DNA of 64,000 nucleotides from Stenopsyche tienmushanensis (lineage: Eukaryota > Arthropoda > Insecta > Trichoptera > Stenopsychidae): contig WACJ01000311.1 of assembly GCA_008973525.1 (NCBI GenBank), positions 1 through 64,000 of the forward strand, read 5' to 3'. Under the pieces are notes generated by a model, which was not told the DNA's origin, searched no databases, and worked only from the letters and a program-made list of their open reading frames with translations. Position numbers and translations under genes: made by a program. Shown here in pieces: positions 40,901 through 52,973 of the stretch. Position 1 is the stretch's first letter. Each line of letters opens with the position of its first letter.

Positions 40901-41976
40901 GGATGGGTTGATGTCATCTGCATGTCGGATGTCCATGACACATTTTTAAGCTGTATTATTTTTCAGTAATTAACACATGCTTTCTTTCGAAGAAAAACAA
41001 TCTTTCGTAGGTGTTGATGAATAAATACCGATGATGACCCTTGTCCGAGGTCGCAGACCTGGACTAATAACCCTCGACGACGACAGCTAATGCATCCACT
41101 GTGCTAACTGATGAATCATTTTCGACATCATTGCTTTTTATACTCGGCGTACAACTTTTTTCAAAGTGCATTTTTAAATGCACAATGCAAAAAAATTCAA
41201 TAATCAAAATAAACAATTCAATACATTATTTTTGCCGCTCGCCAAATTATACGTATTTAATTTTATATTGCTGATCAAAATTCATTTGGCCGAAAGCGAT
41301 TTATTTTCGGCCCCGTCACGCCATTGACATTCGCTTTTGCATGCGCGATATCGGCCCAATAAAAACGTTGTTACGGCCGTAACGAATTTTTATGAAATAA
41401 GCCTAACCTCAATTACGCGTTTCAAATTCTACATTAGTGTCGTATAATTTCACGTTGTACATTATCGAAATTTTTATGTGGCCATTTGGCGCTTTTTATC
41501 GCGAATATCGGGACGATTTATTAGCGATTTTTGTCGGAGGTGTTTGGTGAACGTCGCTGGAGGCCTGTGCGATATAGATTCCCGTTGCTCCCGCGGGCTT
41601 TCATCCTGATAGATTGCTCAATCCACTTCGCTGTCAATACGTTAACCACTCCACTACTGTTGTTATCCGATGCAAATTGTTTACTATTATTTAAACGAAG
41701 GTGAGCCGACGAGTCTTATGCGCTCCTGCGGGCGATAATTTAGCATCTAAAGCAAAAAATCGCATTGAATACAAAGCATTGTTTACAGGTTGTCATTTCA
41801 GTCGAACAAAGGAATTTGAATATTTTCAAATTCAAAATTATTAATGATTTTAATATTTTCTTATCCTTCACAACGATTAAAATCTGGAAAGTATCATAAC
41901 AGTTTAATACCACTCCATACGTTTATTTATACTTATTAATAATCCAATAGAAGATTTCTCCTTATGAACTTTGTAA
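37918..41976. other. 24 kb intron, 5' part
   Basis: GC-richer islands lie at about 38040-38560 and 41270-41790. A strong 19-20 bp hairpin with a few mismatches and a very short loop lies at 38953-38995 (GGATAAATACTCCAC against GTGGGGTATTTATCC). Positions about 40130-40860 hold unusual mixed-composition sequence of unknown origin. A short palindrome GTGCATTTTTAAATGCAC is at about 41167-41184. No gene. Confidence 0.55.
38953..38995. repeat. Compact inverted repeat (hairpin)
   Basis: The arms AAGGGATAAATACTCCACTC and GGGGTGGGGTATTTATCCTT are nearly complementary with only a few bases between them. The stem is too short for a typical animal pre-miRNA. It may be a remnant of a small palindromic element. 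Confidence 0.6.
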
Positions 41977-42003
41977 ATCCTACGAACTTATTGAGTGATA
42001 TGT
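41977..42003 (+). mobile_element. Solo mariner terminal repeat
   Basis: ATCCTACGAACTTATTGAGT followed by GATATGT and TA matches the right end of the mariner remnant at 52503-52957. No partner end is seen upstream, so this is a truncated element. A family A repeat starts about 20 bases downstream, as it does after the mariner end at 52957. Confidence 0.7.
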
Positions 42004-42021
42004 TATACTCGTGCCATCAAA

Positions 42022-42262
42022 CATAGGCGATCTCCATAGTTGCCTTTCATAGGGAAAGCATTTTTCATGTGATGATTTTTCATTTGCCTTCCACATGTAT
42101 AATATGTTAGCAAAGCTAAGATAGGTTTATTTGAATAGGGATTTTAGGTAAAAGATGATCTATGAGTGAGTAGCAAAATTATCATTTTTTTAAAATAATA
42201 TTTTTATTAGTCCAAGATTAATCTACTGTACCAACATGAAAGTGCTCAGACCTTAAAGCTTA
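42022..42262 (+). repeat. Interspersed repeat family A, copy 5
   Basis: GGCGATCTCCATAG, TTTTTCATGTGATGATTTTT, CATTTGCCTTCCACATGT, AAGATAGGTTTATTTGAATA, GGGATTTTAGGTAAA and AAGATTAATCTACTGTACCA occur in order, matching the copy at 10205. It lies directly after a mariner end. Confidence 0.7.
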
Positions 42263-42424
42263 TATACATTCCCCATAAAGTTAATTCAGGCGTCCCACTG
42301 TTTAAGTATTCGAGGTATTGCTATATTTAATATCGAGTGTATGAGGAGATGATATGAATGTTATCCATTCTAATAAGAGATCCTAATTTTGCAGTCCTGC
42401 GTGGGATTGCACGATGATTTAAAT

Positions 42425-42938
42425 CAGTGTTTCCCAACCGGTGGTCCGAGAGTCCAGAGATTTTCCACTGGGCCAAATAGTATGCCAAATTTCTAAAAAA
42501 TCCCCACGCAAAAATATTAAATTATAGCATCTCCTTCTTCATTTGGACGAGGAATGGACGAGTAAACTCGTATATATGGTGGAACTATTTAGTCTACTTA
42601 ATGATCTTAACCTTTCTCTATAGAGGTTTTGTACAAGAGTGTAACAGAGTTATCTTCGGATGTCAATATATAAATATATGAATGTCATTTTCAACAACCT
42701 ATTCATGCGAAAAAGCAATTTCATCCATGTTCTCAGTTGTCAGAGACAGAGTCTATCAGAGACATAGTCATGTAACATAATGTTATATGTATATTTGTTA
42801 GTTATATTTATGTCCATCTGTTACCATATAAGGTTTAAAAAAATATTACATAAATAATCATTTTTATTTCAGTATTAGTGGTCTGAAAAAAATTCATTTT
42901 TTTACTGGTCCCCAGGTGTAAAAAAATTGGGAAACACT
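42425..42938. mobile_element. Non-autonomous hAT element with 8-bp target duplication
   Basis: The left end is CAGTGTTTCCCAACCGG and the right end is the inverse, reading TTGGGAAACACT. Both are flanked by the same 8 bases, ATTTAAAT, at 42417-42424 and 42939-42946. CAGTGTTTCCC-type ends with 8-bp duplications define hAT-superfamily elements. At 514 bases with no open frame it is a MITE or deletion derivative needing a transposase from elsewhere. The perfect target duplication suggests the insertion is not very old. Confidence 0.85.
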
Positions 42939-42946
42939 ATTTAAAT

Positions 42947-45428
42947 AGTTCATCAGAGACAATTTTTAGGGCTTCTTTTTCTTCAATATATAATTTTATT
43001 GGCATTTTCATCAGCAGACTTTTGCGCATAAGCGTTTATTTAATATCTTCAACTGCATCGTTGTAATTGTCGTTAGGCATCAATATGGAGAAAAATGTGC
43101 TTTTATTAGGCCAATTTCGTGTAATTTTTCTAATTGAATCCATTCTTCTATCCATGAGACGTTTCTCTGTTCAATTGTACTATTTGCCATACCACAGCCA
43201 TTAAGAATGTTCCAATCTCGTAACAACGTCACATTCGTTTGCCATTTCTCTCATTTATGCGTTCTAATTGCTGCATTACTTCTAATAAAATATAATGTGC
43301 AAAAGCAGACTCTTCAGACGGCGGTTAAATGGCATGTTAAATCTTTCGATAGTGCACCATCCTATAGTTGACAATGCTTTCAATGTGATGATGTGCATTG
43401 AGGTATGCAGGAATGCTTAGTCTATAAAAATGAATCAAATTTAGCTTATGGTAATATATATATATATATATCAATGCATAAAGATGTTAAAACTGTAGGT
43501 ATCTTAGAAAAACAAACATTTCATATGTTAGTCAATGATATAAAAATATATCTATTGTCCATCATTATTAAAGCCAACTTTATTGTATCAGCAAGAAATA
43601 TTGAATACAAAGCTCATCGCAAAATTAATCATTTATATATTTCTATTAACAAATTGCAAGCTTTCCGATATTTTTCATAGTAGTTTTTTATGAATGGTAA
43701 TTGTAGGTGTTCCAAATATCCAGATGTAAGCACCGAGCATGGTTATCTTACCAGCGGTCTAACAAAAAACAAAGCTAGCTCTGTATTGAATTAGGCGGGA
43801 TTTGTTGGGGTGGTGGCGGATTCCGGTGGTGGATTAGCGTCCGCAGGTGGAGGAGAGTCACCTCGCGACCAGGAATGCAATGAATGGCGAAACACAGATA
43901 TCACGTCCAGATAAAAGTCCCAATGACAATGACAAAATGGGATATAAAACATTTTGGGGCAAACAGCGCGCTTTGTCAGGTGAGGGGCGCGCCGCAGGCC
44001 CGATTCACGGAACCACTTGACAAACGATCCGCTGGCGACAACAAAACCACCAACACTCTTTTATTGCGTTTTGTTTGCCTCCGAGGCGTCAAAACACGCA
44101 CACAACACCAATAAATTCAACAAATTTCAATGACAATAGCGCTCATCTTTATATACCTGAATGGGCGCAAGCTGCTCGCGGTTCATCGGGATCACGTACA
44201 ACCTGATTCCGACGAATCTTCATTGGTCAAAAATCGAAATTTTCCATTTAAAAATCCATATTTATTTACCAGTAAAATATTAATTAAGTGCATAATTATT
44301 CATGTTGTCTAACACAGTTTTAATTTATGAACATTTTCATCAATATTTCATCCAAATGACTAAGAGTTGGTACGGTGGGTTTAATCCTGGACGCTTATTA
44401 TGTGTTCGGATACGTTCATCCTTTTGACAAATTTGGGAGATTGTAACTATTCATGTTTTGTTCAATTGCTCCGATTTAAATTTAATTCTGTAACGTGGGC
44501 TTACGCTTCCAAACGGACGGCCCCCATGAGTTCGTTTGCCATCGGTTCGTAGAAAAGGTATATAAAGGAAGGAAATAGTGGCAAAGTAAATATGACTCCA
44601 GACCTTCCCGCGGCTAAGATGATTGGTCGGATCTCAAGACTTAACTGAAAACTCTTTTAAGATTCCTTATAACAAGAATCTCGCATAAATACTTAGTAAA
44701 ACGTCATACGATAAACACATATTTTTAGCTCTATACATTGCAAATCACACTTTTCACAAATGTCAATCGAATCAACCCTTTGAGTATTTCATGACCCTTT
44801 AATTATATTCTTATTGTTGTACAAATATTTGCTTTGATTTTTTGCCCGGAATCGAAATCAAAATTGTATTAGGGACCTTGGTTATAATCAACGAATCTGA
44901 TGAATGGATTTTAGAGCGCTTTTGGTGCTAGGACTATTACACGATCATTACACATTTTTTTTCGACCATCATTTTATTACATCAAACCAAATGGGCAATC
45001 AATCAATCTCTGGATTCAATTTTTGCTTTCGAACTTAATCGGCTGTGTAAATAAATCTAGCGTTTCTAATCAAGGCAAGAATGCGTACGAGCTCGCCACA
45101 TTCATCGCAAAGTATCGAAACTTCTTTTTATCCTCGTACATTTTTAATAGTACGAACACCCTGTATCAAACAGGTTCATATTTCATGCTTGTTTAACGTG
45201 TGTAAATATTTTAATCATTAATAAGATTTTTTATCCGCATTTTATCGAACACCGTGTTTTTTCTCACCTCTGCATCCTACTCGCTCTTCGGTGGTCCAGA
45301 GGTGTGGTAATAAAAGAGATGACCGAACGCCAAAACGTCTGGGAAATATGCCCATGATAAAATATAATAAATAAAGACGCTCCTGGGGGTGTCCGACAAA
45401 ATATTCAAGCAAGGAAATCTTAATAGAA
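42947..45428. other. 24 kb intron, segment after the hAT element
   Basis: On the minus strand about 43093-43320, two adjacent frames (one with EESAFAHYILLEVMQQLERI, the other with IEEWIQLEKLHEIGLIKAHF) look like pieces of one decayed coding sequence; I do not recognise it. A (TA)n run is at 43453-43472. GC-richer islands lie at 43790-44240 and 44500-44640. Near 45160 the sequence GTACGAACACCCTGTAT resembles a transposon end. Confidence 0.45.
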
Positions 45429-46067
45429 TTGTGCGGCGTGCACACGACCTCTGCACCCGTGGAACCCCAAGAAGACCCAAAGGATAAGAGCTTCATAGGC
45501 TTCCGTGAAGCACGGCCTCCTGGGTGGTCCAGAAGACAATTTGCCTACCCCCGAAAGATTAGTCGAAACGTCTTCGCGGATCAATGGCTCGGGAGGTCGT
45601 TAATCACAGTGGCGAAATTTGGCCCCAGATCCAGGAGGGAATGGAAAGAATTTGAGCGAATGCAAAACATCAGCGGTTTTTGTAAACATGAGACCGTGCA
45701 GACATGTGGTCGAAAGCAACCCACATGTTACATTTATCACATGTTGGGCATTAAGACAATTTATTGCATCTTTGTAAAAACCTGGGAATATTTCTCTGCA
45801 TATCAACGCACTCAAAAAATCTTATATTTGCAGGTTCCAGCGCGGCTTAAAAAATTGCCAATAATGTATATTTGGGTCTTAACGGGACAAGTTCTCAATC
45901 AAGTCACGGAGCTTCTAATGAGTGTGCATAGATTTGAAATAATTGTCGCTCTCGGTGCATTTATGGATCTGTGTGAATTGATGGGAATCATTCGAGATGG
46001 ACTCTTTGAAGCATTCCTGGGGGACAACGGAATTATAATAAGCGACATTCAAATCACCGACGATTAA
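45429..46067 (+). CDS. Unexplained 212-codon open frame in the intron
   Basis: Begins MCGVHTTSAPVEPQEDPKDK and runs without a stop to TAA at 46065-46067, ending in IIISDIQITDD. No domain is recognised. The first 110 codons lie in a GC-rich island where open frames arise easily; the last 78 codons are in ordinary intron composition yet still open, and read as a mostly hydrophobic stretch (MYIWVLTGQVLNQ, FEIIVALGAFMDLCELMGII). A good acceptor (TTATATTTGCAG) ends at 45833 exactly on a codon boundary, and AATAAA lies at 46211-46216. It could be a nested gene, a terminal exon, or chance. No transposase-like motif is seen. Confidence 0.25.
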   Translation: MCGVHTTSAPVEPQEDPKDKSFIGFREARPPGWSRRQFAYPRKISRNVFADQWLGRSLITVAKFGPRSRREWKEFERMQNISGFCKHETVQTCGRKQPTCYIYHMLGIKTIYCIFVKTWEYFSAYQRTQKILYLQVPARLKKLPIMYIWVLTGQVLNQVTELLMSVHRFEIIVALGAFMDLCELMGIIRDGLFEAFLGDNGIIISDIQITDD

Positions 46068-47267
46068 AAATTTATTTTTTTGCTCACTGTAACTAAATTA
46101 AATTTGTAATTAATACATTTTATATTATTTAGAACTTAAATTATCCAATATTCCGAAATATTGGAACATTCTTCACACACATTTTAATTAAATTATAAAC
46201 CAGTTTCTATAATAAACACTCAATTTAAATAAATATCAAATGTTTTTAATGCGATGAATACTTTAAATTTGATTAGATTCGATACATAAATATGTACTTA
46301 GCAAATGACAAAGACATCATGACAGCGACGCTTCCAGATTATGCTAATATGCAAGCAACACTATTGTAGATCGATCTTCGACATTTGTGATATCAAATAA
46401 AAAAGTGTTAGATTGTCACATAATTAAAAAAAATGCGATTTTATGGAATTGTAGGACTTCAAGTTTGAAAAAATGTCATAGTTCAAATTGGAAAAAAAAT
46501 TAAGCTAAATTATTCATTCTTTAATAAATATGATTCTATGGATAAGCAAAAATGTTACAAATGAAAAAAAAACACATTATAAGATCTTAAAATAATCAAG
46601 GACTTGTTTAGATCGTGATTTGAACTACAATGCTTACTGAAAATCGCTCATGATTTTGGATCAGAAATTTATTACTATCATATAAATTTCAGACAAAAAT
46701 CTTTCATTATTTCATTAAAGCAATCCAAAAAAATGTTGGATATACAGGTCTTGCATATGGAAAGACAAAAAATTTTGGGGAAAATATTTCTAATTCAGAA
46801 AAAGTGAAATTTTGGGTATTTTTTCAAAATGTTAAAAAAAAACCTGAAACTTAGGACATAGGTCCTATATGTAAAACGTAGCAAAAGACCCCCTTAACCC
46901 CCAAAAAGTGAATATTCTAATTTATTAAGATTAAAATAGGGCTTTCAACCGTATTTTTTTCGTAATGGGTTTCTTTCTGATTCAATCAAAAAATATGTAT
47001 CCGTTAGGTTCTGATTTTAGCTCCGGAAAAATAGCGGTTCTGTTCTGTTAATGGTTTAGCTTCGAGTGTTTAGCTATGATTTTTTTTGTATTAAAAAATA
47101 TTTTGGAGCATTATTTAGAACATTTTAAGCCTTCTATTGTAATAAGCATATTATTATGCTCTATTTTAATGAAAAATTCTAAATTAAATGATTAATTAAA
47201 GGTATAATATTTAGAATTACGGCATATATGATAATAATGCAGCTTATTAAATGAAAAAATATATATA

Positions 47268-48027
47268 CACTTAAACCCTTTTTTGTGCGGTAGATGCGTT
47301 CCACGGAAAATCGCACAAAAAAAGCTATGTCACATAGAAAAAATAAAGATACGTTCCGTGTAATATATCCTAAATCGCATAAAAAAAGTTAATAAAAAAA
47401 ACAGGAAAACAATGGGGAAATTAAAAAATAACATTTTTCGTAACACTTAAAGGACGTCTTGCATCATTGGTAAAATTTTAAGGATGTCTGACATACACTA
47501 AATAAATACTAATTATTTTAATTACAAACTATCATCGCTGTATGATAATTTTCGATATGACTCAAAATCACTCTCTTCTTCAGATGTAATTGTATACTCA
47601 GTGTCAATGTCATCATTGTTCTGTGTAGATTTTCTCTTTCCAACAATATAATTCATAATTAGTAAAGATATCACTATAGTCCCTAACTAAAAAAAAACAC
47701 ACAAAATGGCGACTGCTTAAAAAATAGTTGGAATTATGAAAATTCCTTTAAAGAGAATGTATTTTTAAAAGTCGAAACATTGGAAAAATGCAAAGAAACG
47801 AAATCATTTTTTTTTCAAAAATCTAAACCAGAATTTGGCAGATGCAATATGATTTACACAGTCTTAAATTATATATTTTTTTCAAAATAACGGTTAGTGT
47901 AGATGATTTATTTTCTATTTTATCTAAAATGTCTCGATACATACTTTTTATGAAATTAAAAGAAAAGAAAAAATTGCTTTAAAAAAAACCCGCATAACTT
48001 CGAAATCGCACAAAAAGAGAGATGGTA
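47268..48027. mobile_element. TA-flanked DNA transposon remnant (family C), copy 1
   Basis: The left end, after TA, reads CACTTAAACCCTTTTTTGTG followed by CGGTAGATGCGTTCC. It matches the inverse of the end of copy 2 (CACTCAAATCTCTTTTTATG) at 54863. The right part shares a long block with copy 2, including CCGCATAACTTCGAAATCG. The outermost right end is lost. On the minus strand at 47522-47656 a 44-codon frame starts with Met and is rich in Asp/Glu/Ser (MNYIVGKRKSTQNNDDIDTE), perhaps a transposase fragment. TA flanks and end sequence suggest the Tc1/mariner/pogo group. Confidence 0.6.
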
Positions 48028-49894
48028 GAGGGTAGAAAAAAACAGAGATGGCTCTAACTTATATTAGTGGAGCTTAACACAAAATTAACCTAAGTTGATT
48101 TGATAGTTCTATTAAGTCCTGGATAAAATTATTTCATCGAATTATGGTCACATGTTTATTAAGTTCTATATAGAATTAATTTAATAAATATGCTTTACGT
48201 TGGTGTCGATGATATATGTACTTCCTCATTGGTAGTCCAAGTCGGAAACAGATTCGAACCCAATCCATCTTGGAGTAGGTCATAGGAGCGAGAGACGTGG
48301 GAGGGAGCTTAGATAGGAGCGCGTAAAACTGTAATGTATAGGAGGTCATTTTTTATTAAGCTGAGGATGTCACCGAGTCGGAGGCGAATAAGGAGGAGGT
48401 GGTCCCTCCAAATCGATGGGGACACCTGATAACACGAACGTTACGACCCATTCCGCTCCCAAATTTACGGTGACACACGCCCTTTCCATTATTTATAAGG
48501 CATCAGCCGCTGCTCCACTATTATTTCCCTTCGGAGCCACGAACGGCTCGGTAGCCACACTTCGCCACCACTAATGAAATAACCTTTCCGAATAACCACG
48601 ATGAAAGACGAGCGTTTCTTGAGCCAGTTCGCACGTATATAAATTTTCCAGAGGGTGGTTCAGAACATTCGGACATTTACGCCGCCCATTAAATCCGTGT
48701 ATTTTCCTCGATTACTCCAATACAAATATGTGTTTTATTTAGTTTTAGCACGGCCGCTGGATGGCATTCGACGTTTCTTGCTCGTAAAACGTGAATTTAT
48801 CTATTTCTTGTTGATGAAACACTTGGTTTGTATAATCTATTCAAAATCGGATGGCATCGAGCACATTAGCAAGTCTGAGTAGGTCGTTAATCAGGTCCTC
48901 TTTAGTGAAACTGGAGCATTGCGAATTTGAATTCGATAACGGCGCAGTCGCACCTTACTGGCCCAATTACGGCATTATCGCAGTTCAATTAGGGTTTGCA
49001 CGCACGGGTAAACCACATCGCAATTACCCATTTCAGCAGTTCGCGTGCCGATAAAAATTTTGGTTACCGACCGGACACAGACGCCTGCAATATGTCAAGC
49101 AGTTCTGAATTTAAAAGCTCTGGTGAAAGCTCTTCGCATGGCCTCTTTCTTCCAGCCCACAACCGTATCATTATCACTTCAAGTGTTAAGAAGCACACTT
49201 CTCGACAGCAATTTAAATAGCATCTTCAACTCTTCCGTTATTGCAATTTAAAGCTTTCCTCCAGCACAAATTAAAACTAAGGAAACATTACAATTTGTTT
49301 AGTATAAGGATCGCCAATCCAGAAACTTTCCGATCGTCGTTCATAGCATAATTGAAATCTTAATAATGGAAAGTTTCACAGTCGACGGATTTATCGTCCG
49401 GATCTGCAAATCCAAATAAAGCATTATTAACGTATTGTTTGTACCGAAAATGGCAGCGATTCGCACGAGCTTTTGCCGTCCAAATGAGCCCCTTCGGCCG
49501 AATGAGTTGTTAAAATTGGATTTTTTCCGAAACGTAACAAAAAACAACCTCACTAAATAGCGCCGGTCACGCCATTTCAACGTATAAATCGACTCGATGA
49601 AAAAAAATACTTATTCATGCAATAAGTCAAACCTGATATCTGAAAAACCTATCAAAGCAGAGCTTTCAATGGCCAAAGGCGGACGAAAGCACCGTAACCG
49701 ATATAATTGAAATAATCATAAGCAATTTTTAAATAATAGGAAACGTGCCCAAAATTAATTTATCGGTAATACTCTTGATTTACGCGGATTAATGAAATAT
49801 TTTTGTAAAGAAATAGTGTTTCTGTGAATATATATTGGATAAATATTGATTTTGCATCATCATTCTGTATAAATTGCATGTGTTTTTTGTTTAA

Positions 49895-49966
49895 TTTTCA
49901 ATTGCGCGGTATTTGTCATGGAACGCGCAAATTGAAAATCGAGATTACTGCGTAGATTTTCAATTG
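49895..49966. repeat. Three-arm inverted repeat
   Basis: TTTTCAATTGCGCG (49895-49908) pairs with CGCGCAAATTGAAAA (49924-49938) with one bulge. The same middle arm, read as AATTGAAAATC, pairs perfectly with GATTTTCAATT at about 49955-49965. The middle arm can therefore form one hairpin or the other but not both. Confidence 0.6.
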
Positions 49967-50299
49967 AAATGCTAAAATAATCCATAATTAAATTTTTAAT
50001 ATGAGTTATGCAAAATATTATACATTGTTGCATCCCAGTTGGATCCAGATTTTTTCCTGAATTTTCAAATTTTTATTCGAATTAACAAAGTAGCAGTTCA
50101 ATAAATATTTTTGAAAATTAAGAAGTAAATTTAATAATTTAACATTGGTATTGACATTGACATATATGTAAGAATAGATCTCTTTGAATATACTCACATA
50201 ATGTCTAAATTATTAATTATACGTAGATTATCCAATTTAGATATCTGCTTATAGATTTATCTATACAAAATATATATATATATTTAAACAAACCTATTT

Positions 50300-50400
50300 C
50301 AACTTTACCACGTATGGGCGGCAAATTAAAAACCATCAGATGAAATATTCTTTCCTTGGAAAAATCTTCTACGAAGATCACTTACGTCCGAAAATTAAAC
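50300..50400 (-). repeat. Interspersed repeat family A, copy 6 (inverted)
   Basis: On the minus strand: AAGTGATCTTCGTAGAAG, AATTTGCCGCCCATACGTGG and AAAGTTGAAATAGGTTTG follow the block order of the other copies. Diverged and probably truncated. Confidence 0.5.
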
Positions 50401-52502
50401 TCGGAAAAATGGTATAGATATAGGATGTGTTTGAAAAAGATAAATAGCTGATCCAATGGAATAAAGACGCGTTGTGAATTAAGGATGATCAAAGACATTC
50501 AATAGGAAAAACGATTAGATATTGATCAATGATGAAATGGAATGATGTCATAATACAATTGGGTAAATGTTTATGTCACACCGGTGGCAATTTGCCGATA
50601 TAAATACAATAGTAGGGTTAAAATGGGGTATTATGATCGGCTAACAAATATTTTCGCCCCTCGCAAGAGCATTATTAAGACTGTCATGTCTTGCCGGGAT
50701 GAAATTACAATGTATCCTCTTTGCATACTAAAACGTTCTACACAAATTTGATGTTCTTGCATCAAATGTATATTATTCAGCTATGGCAGCATTAAGTATT
50801 ACAAACGTTTCATGCGAAATGCTATAATTTAGAGCTCGATTGCGGGTTTACATTTTGAGTCAAAATCGAGGAAGTGCGCCCGTCTTAATATCAGCTTTTA
50901 AAGATTGCACCATCTGCATTGTAATGCATCGGACGACGTTCTGGGGAGCCACACAATGCGGAATGTGTAATTGCGAATTTTTTCCATTGTTGTTCGCCAT
51001 TTTTTGGCGCGAATCGTGCAGGAACGGTGACACGTGTCAAGCCACCGTGAAAATGTCCCCTGTCAATTTTCTGTCCGACTACAGCATTTATCAATGCACC
51101 GTTATTACATTCGGTAATTCGCGTTTTGACATTGGAATGACGATCGTATGACATGTAGTCCATTCGTGGATTTCGTGGATGTAAATTTAATTCTTTAACC
51201 CCCGGATTCAGGGGTCGTCAAACGTTTCGTCGGCGAAAAACGATCGACCAACAAAATTGCCGTGAGATTTATTCGCAGAAAATCGGATTTTGTGCATATA
51301 ACGATCACGGAATAACGTATGAAACATGAAAGCTTCAACATCAACATATTCCGGCTAAATTATTGCGCAATAAACACTTCACAGCGAAAATAATCGCAAA
51401 TTTAAATAAATTTGAAATCTGTGAATTCTTCTAAAGCAATTTATATTTACAAGTGTCAAAATATTTAATCCAAATGATCTTCTATTCTCAACTGCTTCAA
51501 ATTAATGCGAATTCCAAAGCGATGCAAGAAAATATGTTTTTAGCAATGACGATCAAACAAAATTAATTCCCAATTGAGAGTGTCAGTTATTACACATTCT
51601 CGTTAATGGTCGCAGTCTTCCAAAGAGACGACTTCTTCCAAAGATTCCGCAGACCGGAACGTCTCCGGAGATGCCTTCATCTTCAGGTGATGACTGATAA
51701 ACAGTCGTAACGCCAGACGGGGTGATAAGTCCACTTTGTTCTTGTATATCAGAGGTCGGCAAGCTTGTTCTTTTTTGCCAGCAACAATTTATTATTCTCT
51801 TTGATGAATCGAATGAACCGCTTTGTCCATCTGTCACTTGCAAATGCAAACTTTTCGGCGGCGACGGGGCGTTAAAATATAAATTTTGGCCCGCAGTCAA
51901 AACGCATTCAATTGCAGTCGAATTACTCATATGGCACATAAAACACTATCATCGAATAACGAAGCACTAACAGACCACGAATAAATGTTTATATTTATGC
52001 CAGTTGTAAAATTAGGCCAATAAATCATATAATTTATGCCCGCGAATACTTTTAGCATTAATCATGGGAACGTACGAAACCGCATACGCGAATATCTAGC
52101 TTCAAAATAGATCCGATATTCAATTTTATATTCTTGTTTAAATCATATTAGCGTATTTATTGTTTTTAAAATACCAATTATATATGGGTTATAAGCAGCA
52201 GTTCGAAACAATCGTGGATCGAATCGATGTTAAGGCATTTATGCAACATATAAACGTTCTTCTACAGCTTTATAGCACAAAATCTCAATTAAACCTAAAA
52301 CTTATAGCAGAGAAGCAGCGACATTATTTGTGTGATTATTTGATATTTATGACATTTTTTATTTAGATTTACTTTGATTTCTCGGCGTTGCAATGATAAA
52401 TCTTGAAACAATAATTTGATTTAAGTGCAAAACAGTAATATATGTCTGCCATTATGCTTTTGATTTGTAGAATTAATGTTTTCTTTTGATAAAATCTATT
52501 TA

Positions 52503-52957
52503 GCATCGTTCAATTATTTAGTAGGATGACAAAATAGTCCACAAAATATTTTTAGTTGATCACAAATTGAAATTCCGCGAGATAGCTGATATATTAAATA
52601 TATCAGAAGGCAGTGTATTCATCATTTTGTATCAATATTTGTCCATGAGAAAGCATTGTTCGAAGTTGGTACCGCATTTGCTCACAATTGATCTGAAAAA
52701 ACAACGCATCGACAATTCATAGCGCTGTATAGACATGTTTTAGCACAATAAAAAAGATGCAAATGTCATCTGATAAGGTTTTTGCCTTCGTTTTTTGTGT
52801 ATTTTAATCATCAATTACTTTGACAGAGGAAGAACCATCAATAACGAATATTATATGGCGTTATTGATGCGTTTGATGGAATAAATTGTGAAAAACGACC
52901 CCAAATAAAATAAAAATGTAAAGTGAAAAAATCCTACGAATTTATTGAGTGATATGT
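52503..52957 (+). mobile_element. Internally deleted mariner element, plus strand
   Basis: Inverted ends: GCATCGTTCAATTATTTAGT at the left and ATCCTACGAATTTATTGAGT then GATATGT, followed by TA, at the right. Inside, the frame reads REIADILNISEGSVFIILYQ, then YLSMRKHCSKLVPHLLTID and KKQRIDNS, a clear mariner transposase helix-turn-helix and linker. After several stops comes GRTINNEYYMALLMRLME, which aligns with the segment after the first catalytic Asp. The N-terminal third and the C-terminal catalytic part are deleted. It is inactive. A family A repeat follows about 16 bases after the right end. Confidence 0.85.
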
Positions 52958-52973
52958 TAATTTATCGAATATA

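Larger units (their letters stand above)
46068..52502. other. 24 kb intron, central part
   Basis: AT-rich DNA with family C repeat at 47268-48027 and an inverted family A copy at 50300-50400. GC-richer islands lie at 48230-49260, 50600-51330 and 51590-51960; open frames there have no motif. A small hairpin (CCAATATT/AATATTGG) is at 46144-46163 and a three-arm inverted repeat at 49895-49966. No gene supported. Confidence 0.55.
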
